Shown: positions 52,101-63,548 of the stretch, in pieces
How the letters are laid out: each line of letters opens with the position of its first letter
How positions within the stretch are numbered: position 1 is the first letter of the stretch
Source: Phoebastria nigripes
Taxonomy: Eukaryota; Chordata; Aves; Procellariiformes; Diomedeidae
Reading direction: 5' to 3'
NCBI GenBank assembly: GCA_035582835.1
Contig: JAYKAV010002792.1
Span: forward strand, 318,394-382,393
DNA length: 64,000 nucleotides
Notes under the pieces: generated by a model
Databases searched by the model: none
What the model saw: only the letters and a program-made list of their open reading frames with translations
What the model was told of the DNA's origin: nothing
Program-made: the position numbers and the translations under genes

Positions 52101-55100
52101 TCAACAATATTCTCTTCAGTTTAGCTCTATGCACAGTTGTGCCAAATGTTCTGAAGCAAGATCTGTTTAACTTGAAGTTGTAAATGATTTAAGTCTTACT
52201 ATGATTCAGTATAAGAATAAAGATTATATATTTCTAATGGATAGCCAGACTTCTCAGGAAAAATGCAGCTGTGGGTTCAAAAAAAATCAAGTTTAATGCT
52301 CCACTGTTTCACTTTGTGGAAATAAATGAGCAGATTAACATTTATTTTAGGAAAGTCTAAGTTATCTGAAGCAGCATTGATTAATAGTCCCAAGCCATTT
52401 TTGTGATGATATTTTTATTAAAAATTTTTAAAACCCAATTCTTTGTTCAACCATGAGTTGTATTTTGCTCTGTGTTTCCAGTATGATGGTTTCTGTCCCA
52501 ACTCTTAAAAGTTAATGCTGTTTTATTTCTCTAGTAGTGTATTCTGGCAACATTGTTTATAGTATTTGTCTCTGGAAATGAGTGCACCTAACCTAAAAGT
52601 ATGAAAAAGATAAGAAACGAATAAAGGCCATATAAATATAAATAATCAAACTTTTTGTTGGTGTACTTTGGCAAACACTGCATTGAGATAGCTGTGTGAT
52701 TATAGTCCATTGAAACCATTTTGTAGCACCAAACTGAAACTACTCTGAAGTGTTGAATATTCAAACTAGATTTGCACAAACTTTTTTTAAGCTTTCATAG
52801 TTTTTCATAAATTGGTGCTGGCCACCGTAATAACAATAATATATGATTGTATGCCCTGCTCTTCAGATTCCTGAGAAGCAGTCTGTAAAGTTTTAGCTTT
52901 AAATCTCTTCACTAATAATTTCACATTTGTATGTGATTAATACATGCTGTTCTTCACTTCAAAATGAGGTGTGCAAATTTAGTTTTGATTATTTTTTGTA
53001 AACACAAAGGGGACCATGGTGTTTGCTGGGTAGTAGTCTGGTAGTCCAGGTAATTTTTGTCAGGAGGCCTGTGTTTTGTCAACCTGCATAATTTTAAAGA
53101 TTCCAAGATGCAGAATTTGTGATGAAAGTTCGTAAGTTGGAATTTCATTCTGACTCTTTATTCTGTGTGTTAACATCTCATTCTCTTTCTGGGTCTGATT
53201 AATCTCCCATTTTCAATCTGTGTGTTCCAGGTATTTCTGTGTACATAGCCACCAGGCTTTTGGAGTACATTGGCATAGTTCAGAGCCTGTTCATAGTCGC
53301 AAATACCTGCCAGAAGAATTTCTAGAGGTGTTTCTAGTTAGGCTGTCTAAACGTGCTGTACAGCAGATGGCACTGGAAGAGCACATCAGTGGGAGACTTA
53401 AGGGATGCCGTAATTCATACAAAATACTAGCGAAGCTGTTGCAGTGCTGAGGGTTGTGAAGATGTTGCGTAGCTCATTTTAATGTATTCCAGGAAGGGGG
53501 GCATGCTGGGCTCTTCTGTTTCAGCTCTTCGAGATGTAGGCAGTGGAAAATTCTACACTTGCAAGTGTATGAGTGTATCTTACATTGAGGGTTGTTTATA
53601 CAACACTTTTAAACACATTAATATGCAATGCAGAATTACTGGTATTTTTTAAGTATGTGCAAAGAAAGAAGAGTATCTGGATCAGTTAGGGTATTTGACT
53701 TCAGGGTGTATTTGCTTTCTCCTGTGTTGGATAAAATNTGTGTAAGAGATGTCATAAAGTAGAGCGATTCTCATATGGAAGACTTGTTTAGAGGCTTGCT
53801 CTCATCTGTAGGTGTGTTCAGTTTACGTCAGAGCGCTTTGACCCAGCCTGTCATTCACTAGATTTTATCATCTTTTCCTGGATGAACGAGCTGGACTTCC
53901 GGATATATGTGTGTTGTTTATGTGGTTTATATTTGAACTTCAAACCTTTATTCTTTATATGAAATGTTACAGTGATAGAAGTAATGAGTCATGCATTTGG
54001 ACAATCGTGTGTTTTGCTTGATAAAGATAGTGGATACTAAGGTAGGCTGACAGATGTAAAACACTTCTTTGCTCAAGTGGGCTCAGTAGTCACTCTGAAA
54101 GTACAAAATTTTGACTCCTCTATATGCTGCCATAGAGATTTACCTGTGGAGATTATTTTTAGATTGTGGATTTTCATTTGTAAAAAAAAAAAAAATCCAC
54201 ATTTTGATACAGAAAGACTAGCATGTGATAAAAACCTGTTCTTTCGAGTGACTTGCTTAGTCTTCTAGTTATGGAGAAGCTGAGGAAACATAGTTCCTTC
54301 AGTCAAATTTTAGGTAACATTCTTTTGAAACACACCAATAAAAAACAATTGATGAACCAGACAGTTCGGGGCTCTATAGATGTTCTCTCCCCAATCAGCA
54401 ATGTGATAAAGTTCTTTTATTTTTCTCCCTAGCTTAGAAGGCAGATTTTATTTTCATGCTTGCCTTTTTAGGGTTAGGAATTGCAAACAGTATGACGTAC
54501 TTCCCACAAGGATGGGGAAATGTATCTGGTAAAGTGGAAATAGTATCAGCTTGTGGATGTCAGTCAGAAGCAGTTGGAGAGCACTGTGGATTTCACAAGT
54601 GGGGCTAATGTGAGGGTTCCCAGGCTTCTGGTACTGAATACACAAAGGCACAGTTAAATTTATCCGATGAACAAACACTCTGACTTTGTCAGTTTAGGAG
54701 CAGCATAGAATCCTGAAGTTATAATTTTTCACTCATTTTGTAGGTTCATTTAGTTACATATGATGAAAAGAGTACTGTATATTGGTAAGATGGCAAAATC
54801 CAAATGGCTTAGGAATAGAAAGGTCAACAAGGCATTTTGAGTCTACTTCTAATTGACATGTAACTCTCCCTTTATCTGTATCTAGCTTTTTCTTACTGTA
54901 CTTTGTCAGTTATTCTGATACACCAGATTTCAGGCATATAAAACCCACTAAATGTATTCTACTCATGTTTGGTTTTCAGTACTTCCATACTTCCCAATTA
55001 TTCCAAACATATGGAGCTCATATTAAATATCAGTATTTTAAAACATGAAATTTTACAGTTCTGCATGTATCTGTCATAAGGAAAATAAAAGTGGTGTCTT

Positions 55101-56921
55101 AACTTTTGAAAATACATACACATATCAGTATCATCTTCAAATTGTGTAAGTGGAATATGGTTTTTAAGGTGTCAGGACTCTAACATAACAGGAGTCATGT
55201 TAAAAGTGGAAAATAAGCAGTGAACTTCTAATAAAATACTGGTCCTGGTTTTTAAGGTTTTAATATTTGTTTATAGCAAGAGTTGGTTCTTAGTCTTTTG
55301 TTTGTTTAGGAAACAAGTTTTTTGGGAATGTGTGTTCTTTGCTGATGGCAAGTAAATCAGTTTACAGGCAGAAGAGAAACCTTTTAATTTCTTCCCATTG
55401 AGAGAAAGGAAAGGAAAGTGCTGTTTAGTTTGGTAATTAAGAAAAGGAAGCGGGAAGAGCTGAAGATACTCTAAAGATGGACTTGGGAAATGTCGGAGGT
55501 TATGGCAAAGACAGAACAGGTCTTCGAGGTAGGGTGATGCAGATACTGTGGGGAATTTGAAGATAGGACTAGGGCACAAATCCAAGTAAATCAAGCTTTA
55601 GTGCTTCTGCTGTTTGAGAATAGTGTTCAACCCCCCAGCAGCAGGGCTTTACTTAAAATTTTTCAAGGTATTTTGAAGTTCAGAATCCTTAGATGCCTTG
55701 CATTGTCTTTTAGTTTGCTTTGTATAAGATCCTTTAGCCTTTGTGTACTTGAGGACCACAAAAGTTGGGCTGGACAAGAGTAACAGTCAATGGACTGCTG
55801 TTTGATTATAGTAATCGTTCCCCTTACATGCTTTTATGCAATTTTTGAATGGTTGTTTAAGAAAATCATATTGTTTAGTTGATAAAACTTATTTCCGTTC
55901 ATTGCACTATTTTTCTCAGTTGCTTGTATTGTGATACCTTGGGGAGAAGTGGGAAGGGCGTACATAAGGGCTGTTTTACTTCCCCCTCAGTCCCCCAAAC
56001 TTGGAAGATTCCTTGAAAGATTCTTAGACTCCTCCAGCTTGCCATGCTTGGCCTAGAGCCAGACTTGCTGCTGCAGTTTGTGCTGCTAACATAATGTGTA
56101 TTTGGAGGTACATGGGAAAATGGCTACTACTAATTGTAGTACCTACTTCTGTGGCAGCAGCAACTTCCCTCTCTTCTCTTTCCCTTCTTGTTCTTCCCCT
56201 CTCTGCAGAGATGCTTGCTTTGGAAGGTCTAACTGACATTAAAAATAAAAAAAACAAACCCAAAACCAACCAAACAAACAAGAAAAAAAACCAAGCTGAA
56301 AAGTCAAATTTATGGAGGGGGTGGGTACATGACTCTGGAAGATGCCAGGTGGGAGGAGTTGACTGGGACTTGAGCAGATGTGTCCACTTAATCTTGGCAG
56401 AAGTACTGGAGGAAGAAAAGCTCTAATAGTACTAGGCAAGGAGAGCCTGTGATGTGACGTCCTCTATACCTAAAACAGAGTTTGGATATCAGTTTTCTTT
56501 CATAGAAGTTCAGGAGAGGACTTCTGTGGTTTGCTCTAAACAGATGTTACTTTGCTGTTAATTTCTCTCTGTTTTTTGACTGGAGTTAGTTTTCCTGTAA
56601 TTATGTAACTATTTGAATATTGCTCAACTTTCCTATGTAAAGAAAGTCTGACCTTGTAAGACCATGTTTTTAGGTCTAATCACAGTTTAACTGGTATGTA
56701 GGAATTCTGTCAGATAGAGTATAGTTTTATCTTCTATAGTTATTTTTGTGGGGATTTTTTTAGGAGCCTTCTGAAAGAGAGGCATGTTTCTGTGCTTGAA
56801 AATTTTATATACGTGCATTAAATATATATGCCTATGAGTGTGATGTAATGTGTGTGTATATTTAAAAAATAGCATGCTAAAAGCAGAAAAAAGTTGTGGA
56901 AATCTCCAAGGCAGATGTAGC

Positions 56922-56931
<10 letters not shown>

Positions 56932-57008
<77 letters not shown>
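56932..57008. repeat. Poly-T run of 77 nt in the intron near the acceptor
   Basis: An uninterrupted T run beginning 238 bp before the SOCS6 exon 2 acceptor. Its length is unusual and may partly reflect assembly or gap filling. Confidence 0.9.
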
Positions 57009-57009
<1 letters not shown>

Positions 57010-57172
57010 AGCCTGATTGGTTTCCAAATCAGCTCTCTATATTTACTTTTATTTGATGCCCATTACTTAAGTACTGCAATTTCTGTTTTGTTTGGAGAGG
57101 GGGAAACCCTTATGGATAATTTTTAAAATATTTCTTTTGTGAAGTTAATTGGTTTTTATTTGTTTCTAGGAA

Positions 57173-57193
57173 ATGGCTCTTGAAGTTAAATGA
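57173..57193 (+). promoter_or_regulatory. uORF 1 in the SOCS6 leader (6 codons)
   Basis: An ATG three bases into exon 2 with purine G at -3 and G at +4, a strong initiation context, followed by five codons and TGA. It ends 101 bp before the SOCS6 ATG. If the exon 1-exon 2 junction is as inferred, this is the first ATG in the mRNA, because the last 550 bp of exon 1 lack any ATG. It would be expected to reduce main-ORF initiation and require reinitiation; that effect is inference. Confidence 0.6.
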
Positions 57194-57212
57194 GGCTGGA
57201 TAAAACACATAA

Positions 57213-57242
57213 ATGAAGCAGAAGCTGCTCTGCATGTGTTAG
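57213..57242 (+). promoter_or_regulatory. uORF 2 in the SOCS6 leader (9 codons)
   Basis: ATG with T at -3 and A at +4, a weak context, followed by eight codons and TAG; a second in-frame ATG lies at 57234. It ends 52 bp before the SOCS6 start and does not overlap the CDS. Confidence 0.55.
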
Positions 57243-57294
57243 GGCTATATCACCACAAGCACTGCTGATCAGCCAGACTTGGTAACTTGTCATA

Positions 57295-58899
57295 ATGAAG
57301 AAAATTAGTCTCAAAACAATTCGCAAGTCCTTTAACTTAAATAAAAGTAAAGATGAAAGTGACTTTGTAGTGGTTCAGCAGCCGTCGTTAAGTGAATTTG
57401 GAAAAGATGACTCCTTGTTTGGCAGCTGCTATGGTAAAGATTTGGCTAGCTGTGAAGTCAATAGTGAAGATGAAAAAGGAGGCAAAAATAGATCAAAAAG
57501 TGAAAGTTTAATGGGTACGTTAAAAAGGAGGCTTTCAGCAAAACAAAAACAGAAAGGCAAAGGCAGCACACCATCTGTAAGCTCTGCAGATGATGACACC
57601 TTTTCTTCCTCATCTGCTCCAATAACCTTCAAAGATGTGCGAGCTCAAAGACCTCTGAGATCCACTTCCCTCCGTAATCATCATTACAGTCCAACTCCGT
57701 GGCCCCTTCGACCTACAAATTCAGAAGAGACTTGCATCAAAATGGAAGTGAAAGTCAAGGCCTTGGTCCATTCCTCTAATCCAAGCCCAGCACTGAATGG
57801 CGTTCGAAAGGACTTCCATGACTTGCAGTCAGACAACGTGTTCCAGGAACAAAACAATGCATTAAAAAATACGGAATCTCAGAATGGGGACTTGCATCTT
57901 CATATTGATGAACATGTGCCTGTAGTTATTGGATTAATGCCTCAGGACTACATTCAGTATACTGTGCCTTTAGATGAGGGAATGTATCCTTTGGAAGGAT
58001 CACGTAGTTACTGTCTGGATAGTTCTTCACCCATGGAAGTTTCAACTGTTTCTTCTCAAGTGGGGGGAAATGCTTTCCATGAAGAAGAGAGCCAAGTGGA
58101 TCAGGATGTAGTCGTTGCACCGGATATTTTTGTGGACCAGACGGTGAATGGTTTGTTGATTGGTACCACAGGAGTCATGTTGCAAAGCCCAAGAGTTAAT
58201 CACAGCGATGTCCCTCCACTCTCACCTTTGCTACCTCCAATGCAGAATAATCAAATCCAAAGGAACTTCAATGGATTGAATGGCACAGATGCCCATGTGG
58301 CTGAAAGTATGCGCTGCCATTTGAATTTTGATCCTAACACTGCCCCTGGAGTTGGAAGAGTTTATGATTCTGTACAGAACAGTGGCCCTATGGTTGTGAC
58401 AAGTCTCACAGAAGAACTGAAAAAACTTGCAAAACAAGGATGGTACTGGGGCCCCATTACACGTTGGGAGGCAGAGGGAAAATTAGCTAATGTGCCTGAT
58501 GGCTCGTTTCTCGTTCGAGATAGTTCTGATGATCGTTATCTTTTAAGTTTGAGTTTTCGTTCCCATGGAAAAACTCTTCACACTAGAATTGAACACTCAA
58601 ATGGTAGGTTTAGCTTTTATGAACAACCAGATGTGGAGGGACATACATCTATAGTTGACTTAATTGAACATTCAATCAGGGACTCTGAAAATGGAGCTTT
58701 CTGCTATTCGAGATCCCGACTGCCTGGATCTGCAACTTACCCAGTGAGACTGACAAATCCAGTATCTCGGTTTATGCAGGTGCGTTCTTTACAATACCTG
58801 TGTCGTTTTGTAATACGTCAGTACACCAGAATAGACCTGATTCAGAAACTGCCTTTGCCAAACAAAATGAAGGATTATTTACAGGAAAAGCACTACTGA
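57295..58899 (+). CDS. SOCS6: Suppressor of cytokine signaling 6
   Basis: SOCS6 is a cytosolic adaptor: its SH2 domain binds phosphotyrosine on receptors and kinases (KIT, FLT3, LCK and IRS-linked partners are known for the family), and its SOCS box recruits elongin B/C and cullin-5 for ubiquitination. The 534-residue frame is complete and intronless, close to the mammalian length of about 535. The long N-terminal region has a basic stretch at 77-90 (KRR, then a Lys/Gln run), a serine-rich stretch near 92-108 and the SOCS6/7-like block at 123-140. The SH2 domain spans about 383-490, starting GWYWGPITRWEAE, with the phosphate-binding Arg408 in FLVRDS (405-410). The SOCS box spans about 496-534, with BC-box residues Leu499, Cys503 and Ile507 and the cullin-5 motif LPLP at 519-522. 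An in-frame TAA at 57283 supports the chosen start. No lesion is seen. SOCS7, the nearest paralogue, differs in its N-terminal half. Confidence 0.98.
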   Translation: MKKISLKTIRKSFNLNKSKDESDFVVVQQPSLSEFGKDDSLFGSCYGKDLASCEVNSEDEKGGKNRSKSESLMGTLKRRLSAKQKQKGKGSTPSVSSADDDTFSSSSAPITFKDVRAQRPLRSTSLRNHHYSPTPWPLRPTNSEETCIKMEVKVKALVHSSNPSPALNGVRKDFHDLQSDNVFQEQNNALKNTESQNGDLHLHIDEHVPVVIGLMPQDYIQYTVPLDEGMYPLEGSRSYCLDSSSPMEVSTVSSQVGGNAFHEEESQVDQDVVVAPDIFVDQTVNGLLIGTTGVMLQSPRVNHSDVPPLSPLLPPMQNNQIQRNFNGLNGTDAHVAESMRCHLNFDPNTAPGVGRVYDSVQNSGPMVVTSLTEELKKLAKQGWYWGPITRWEAEGKLANVPDGSFLVRDSSDDRYLLSLSFRSHGKTLHTRIEHSNGRFSFYEQPDVEGHTSIVDLIEHSIRDSENGAFCYSRSRLPGSATYPVRLTNPVSRFMQVRSLQYLCRFVIRQYTRIDLIQKLPLPNKMKDYLQEKHY

Positions 58900-59090
58900 A
58901 AGCTTATGGGAATCTTGCATCTTGCACTTTGGGAACAACAACAACAAAAAGAGATTGAATTACAGTTTACAGACTTTCATTATTATCAAAATCTTTTGCT
59001 GCCATAAAAATATTTCATTTTTGTGTGTAAAAGAAAAGTAATGCATTTGGATTTATGTTTGTTTTGGGGGGTTTTGTGTATTTTGGGGGG

Positions 59091-59091
<1 letters not shown>

Positions 59092-59146
<55 letters not shown>
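59092..59146. repeat. Poly-T run of 55 nt in the SOCS6 3' UTR
   Basis: An uninterrupted T run about 190 nt past the stop codon; in the mRNA it would be a U55 tract. Its exact length in the assembly is doubtful. Confidence 0.85.
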
Positions 59147-59147
<1 letters not shown>

Positions 59148-62100
59148 AAAGAATGATCTCAAGATTATTTTTAGAAGTGTGAAATAGCTATCTTTCATCA
59201 ATGTGCAGATTAATCACAATGTGAATGATCAAATTCTCCTTAATTTCCCCCAAGTCCTTTGCTGCTATCCACTGTGATTTTTATGCATTGAAAGCACATT
59301 TCATGTGTATTCAACCATAAGTAAAAGTCAAATGAAACTTGTTGAATGGAATTTTTTTTTCCTTTGAAATAGCCTGTTTAAAAAAAAAAAAAAAAGATCG
59401 TGGATAAAAAACGTATTCTAAATTACAGAAATTACGTCTATGTTAAAAACAATTTCCTAGTATCTTAATTATAAATTTCTATAGAGATATGCCCTAATGT
59501 AGAACTTAGACAGAGCTGTGTGATGAGAACATGGTTATGCAGCATATCTTTGGAAAAAAANCACCTTTCTCCTAAGCCTTGTATTGTCTGTACACTATTT
59601 CGTGTTTGAGAAGGTTGGTTCAGCTTTCTTCTTGTCTCAGTATTTTTGTCCTTCTAAAAATGGCCTTTAAAAAAAATAAGTCTGTGAAAGTTGATGTGTA
59701 GTACCTATAAGGAAATTACGGTATTGGGGCCTTGTCAAACATTACCTTTTAAAATCATGCCATCAGTTAAATAAATGAACGCCTACCAGGTCCCCTCTTT
59801 CTGTCCTCTTCCCTCCTACCTCCTCTTGGGGGGTGGGTGGGGGGGAATTTCCTGGATTTGTAGGAAGATGCTAGGAATTGTTATTATGGGAACATAAATT
59901 GATAAGCCATTTTAGGGATGGGGTAAAACTTCTGATAGGATGATTTCTGCAATATATATTCAAACTACGTGAAATTTTATAATTTTCTGCATTTTTTTCA
60001 CTTCAGAAATCAGTAATACACTAATGTCCTTTGGATCGTTTTCCCCTTTTTTTGGATATTCTTTGGGGAGGAAGGAACAGGACTGGTAACATTTTGGATG
60101 GAAGATGCTTAAAATGCATCTCTAAAGCTCTGTTCTCATAGCCTTTGAAATTATGGGGAAAAGAGGTTTGGATATACATTGACTGCAGAAAATGTTTCAG
60201 TTTACTGTCATGAAATATGTTTTGACATATGAAATATTGAATCAATTAAGTAAATGTTTATGATATCTGTCAAAGATTCTGGCATTTGAAAAGCTTACAG
60301 TTATTCTAACCTTCTGTAGGGAAAAAAAGATTTTTCAGTGGGGAGTACAGGTTCTACACTGTAGTATTTTTGTCATGCAAGGTTAATCCATGGCATTTTC
60401 CTGGTTTGTTTCAGTTTTTTTTTTCCCCATGTTTCTATCACTTTTATGAGTTATTTGTTATAGGGGTCATGGCTGGCTTGGGAGGGAGGCTTGCTTTGCC
60501 TGCCTCTGCCCCCCTGTTTTGTATTTTAGAATGTCATCTTCCCCACCTCTGGTAGGAGTTTCTAGTCAGTACTAACATCAGCTTAGAAAAGGCTGTTCAT
60601 CTTTAATACAGCTTTCTTGTTTAGGTCATTTTCTTCTTGTTTAATCTAGCCTTTTGTCCCCTGAAATGAGTCTTTAGTAATGAATACAGTATTGCTGCAA
60701 GGTGGTGCAATAGCACTACATCTTGGGTTGCCTGAATTGATAGACTAAATTTATATTTTTTTAATTTATTTTTTGACCATAATGTTTAACTAAAATAAAA
60801 AAAAAGAAAATCAAAGGTAGATAAAGACTGCCTTTGCTTTTAAGGGAGGGAGAATAAGGATTTCTTCTTTAGTCTGGGAAAGTTTTAAACTTAAAAAAAA
60901 AAATCTAGAGCAGTCTATATGTGTAATTTGTTGGCTCTGCCATTGAGATATATGTATGCAAATGAATTCTGTTTTCTTTTTTTCCTCTACTGACTTCCCC
61001 CCGCCCTCCGAATCAGGATCACTAACTTTATTCAAAAAGGCACAATAACCTATTGTATGGTACAGTGTTCTGATTCTGTCTGTGGGGAGGAAAAAGAAAA
61101 TAATTTTTATGGATTTCAGACGCATACTTTTGGATCAAAACCTCTGGTATTTTCTTCACTTTAAAAATTCTTTCCCCGTACAAGCTAGAGGGCCTATACA
61201 TTCTACAGAATCTTTGAAAGATTATAGTATATTAAATATTTTCTTTGCCATTTAATACCACTATTGAATGCATTAAACATATGTTTATACTACACCACAT
61301 GCATTAATTTAGCAGTCATTGCATTGAAACTTAAATAGTTGAAGCTATAATATCCTGGTCTTATTGCTGAATTGAAAAACGTGCAAGAACACACATGCTA
61401 AGTTTCTTGCCCATGCCTTTATAAATTTCAGTTTGTTCACTCATATGTGTTGATGCTTTATTTTTTTTAAACTTTGGTTCAGCTATCCAGTTTTTTAATT
61501 GCCTTCCTTGCCGTGTTCTTCATCTGCAGACTTAATCAGGTCACATTATCTTTCATTTCCACCCCCCCACTAAAGCTTCCACAAAAGGAACACTGTAACG
61601 TGGTTGAGGCCTAGGATGTGAGATCCATATAGCACTTTGATTCTAAGTAAAAAATGGTGGTGATATTTCTACGAAGCTCAAAATACTTTAAATCAGTAGT
61701 AAGTAGACACAAATACTTATTTTTACAGGTTTCATTAATGAGAACCTCACAGTATTTTTTCATGCTGAGGTAACTGGCCAGCCAGCAGAAGGAACCCAGA
61801 AAAATGACTTTGAAAACATTAAAGATACTTACAATTTCTTATAATAAAGATTAATATAAAAGAAACACAGTAACATTTAATTATGAGACAATTTAGAAGT
61901 ACTCAGAGTAACCACAAAAATTGTGTTGACTTCTGCTTCACGAAAGTTAGAGGAACAAAGTGTCCTTGATAAATAAAAGGAAAATGGTTGAGGATAGTTT
62001 GGGGACCTTTGGAAGTAGACACACTAGGAATAAAAGCTAACTGACTGTGATCCTTACAGAATAGAAATATGGCTATTTATTCAGCACAACAGTTTAAGGG

Positions 62101-63147
62101 TTCAAAAGGTATGCTTTTTATGCAATTGAATTGTGGAAAAATGTGTTTGAAAATTAAACTTTGAAATAAAACTCCTTTTTTGAGCATCTGAAATGATTGA
62201 CATTATTGATAACACTGTCTGTTTTACCAATTAGAGTAAAACAACACCTTGTATTTGGAAATAGAAAAATAAATTTGCACAATTTCCTCTGTGGGTTTTT
62301 TTTTTGTAAGCCAGTGTTAAAAACAACTGAAAGTGATTTGTATTCTTTGATCTGTTTGAAGGATATAGCACTTATCCTGCTGTTGACATAGTGAATGCCA
62401 TCTTTTTATCAAAATGTCTTTCTGTCAGAAGGATCAGAAATGCAGTTATTAATTAAACTCTTTGTTCTCAGATGAGCTGACTTTACATTTCGTTAAAGCC
62501 AATTTCTTTCTGTGAATATTGACTGCTGGGCTAAGTGAAATCTGTGCAGTTTTTGTTTTGATGCATTTCATCTATGTGAATACTGGAATTATAAATTTAA
62601 AACACCATACCAGCAATATATGGGCTATGAATCTGATGAGAAGTATTTCTCTGTTACTGAACTTCCAAATTCTGAGCTAAGCAATGGATAAATTAATGAT
62701 TGCCAATTTAATTTCTTTAAAATCTTTTTACGACTGCAAAGAATAAAAATTGCAAGCATTCTTTATAAATAAAAAATGGGCTAGATGGTAATTCATAATA
62801 AGGGAAATATGGCATTGTTCTATCTGGAGAGTATTCTAAATTCTACACAGGTAATGAAAAATTCTTAAAGAATTTTGTATCAATACATGTTGGGTTAAAG
62901 AATTTTTATAGTGATGATGGAGTGCCATGAAGTTAATACTTGCAAACCAGATTGCTGTAGTTTACACTTTTCTCTGTTTCAGACCTGGTGTGCACTATTT
63001 GTACTAAGCACACTACAGAGCGAATTATCCAAAGTCCATTGATTTTAATGTGTTTTGGTTTGTAAACAAAATTATAGTAATTTCTTGCACATTTTTGAAA
63101 AATAATTGTATAAGGATTTATGTATCTGCTTCTGGATACAGTGTGTA

Positions 63148-63153
63148 AATAAA
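63148..63153 (+). terminator. SOCS6: SOCS6 distal polyadenylation signal
   Basis: AATAAA followed after about 15-20 bp by a CA cleavage context (ATTCACAAAG) and then a GT-rich element (TTTGTGGAGTGTTCT, 63173-63187). This is the full core arrangement of a vertebrate poly(A) site. A Pumilio-type octamer TGTAAATA (63144-63151) overlaps it. Confidence 0.75.
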
Positions 63154-63172
63154 AATTTCATTCACAAAGAGA

Positions 63173-63548
63173 TTTGTGGAGTGTTCTATACCTTAATGAT
63201 GTTCTAAAACAAAAAAATTGAAAGACATTGTAAAATTTGGGCATCTCAAACATTTAAATTTTAATGGTTACAATTTAAGCTGTTCTTTTTTTTTTTTTTT
63301 TCCCCCTACTAGTTGGCTTTTCAAAACATTTCTATATACCGATTATATTAATTCCTACTTTTCAAAGCAAGAAGAAAAATTGCCAGAACATAACTAGAAT
63401 ATGATTTTTAAAAGGTCTGCATATATACCATAAGTTAACTTTTTGATAACTTTTGTTGTTTTCTTCCTTAAAAAAATTACAGAATTCATTACAAAAGTCT
63501 TCATTTCAAAGGTAATATACCATCTCTTGGCTTCCATGCAAGCAATAA
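63173..63548. other. Short AT-rich intergenic stretch
   Basis: Between the SOCS6 poly(A) site and the CR1 insertion. It contains a T run followed by C (63286-63305) and no gene. Confidence 0.6.

Larger units (their letters stand above)
32810..57169 (+). other. SOCS6: SOCS6 intron 1 (~24.4 kb)
   Basis: Bounded by GTGAGT at 32810 and a pyrimidine-rich acceptor ending TTTCTAG at 57169. It is AT-rich after the CpG island fades near 33600. It holds the interspersed repeats listed separately, an assembly gap, a 14-nt C run at 41337-41350, two C-rich tracts that could form G-quadruplexes on the minus strand (43960-43983 and 44465-44484), and a CpG-containing patch near 38320-38510. Open frames inside it are short and show no domain. 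The intron assignment rests on splice motifs and on the two-exon structure of the mammalian gene. Confidence 0.7.
57170..57294 (+). other. SOCS6: SOCS6 exon 2, 5' UTR portion
   Basis: Begins right after the acceptor TTTCTAG at 57169 and runs to the SOCS6 start codon. It contains two short upstream ORFs and an in-frame stop (TAA, 57283-57285) just before the start, which confirms that the CDS does not extend further 5'. Confidence 0.75.
58900..63172 (+). other. SOCS6: SOCS6 3' UTR (~4.3 kb)
   Basis: Starts after the TGA at 58897-58899. It is AT-rich, with a 55-nt T run (59092-59146), two G6 tracts just before it, a short-loop G-quadruplex motif at 59831-59845 and many A/T-rich elements. Internal AATAAA hexamers (for example 59770-59775, 60794-60799 and 61843-61848) could give shorter isoforms. 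The one at 60794 is followed by genomic A-rich sequence and could cause false priming in cDNA data. The distal end is chosen at the signal at 63148, which has the best downstream GT-rich element. Confidence 0.7.

Noticed and set aside
56818..57056. Lys-rich and Phe-rich open frames
   Set aside because: Direct translation of the poly-T run.
59066..59090. TTTTGGGG-like wording resembling ciliate telomere repeats
   Set aside because: Only two G6 tracts next to T runs with no regular repeat; composition explains it.
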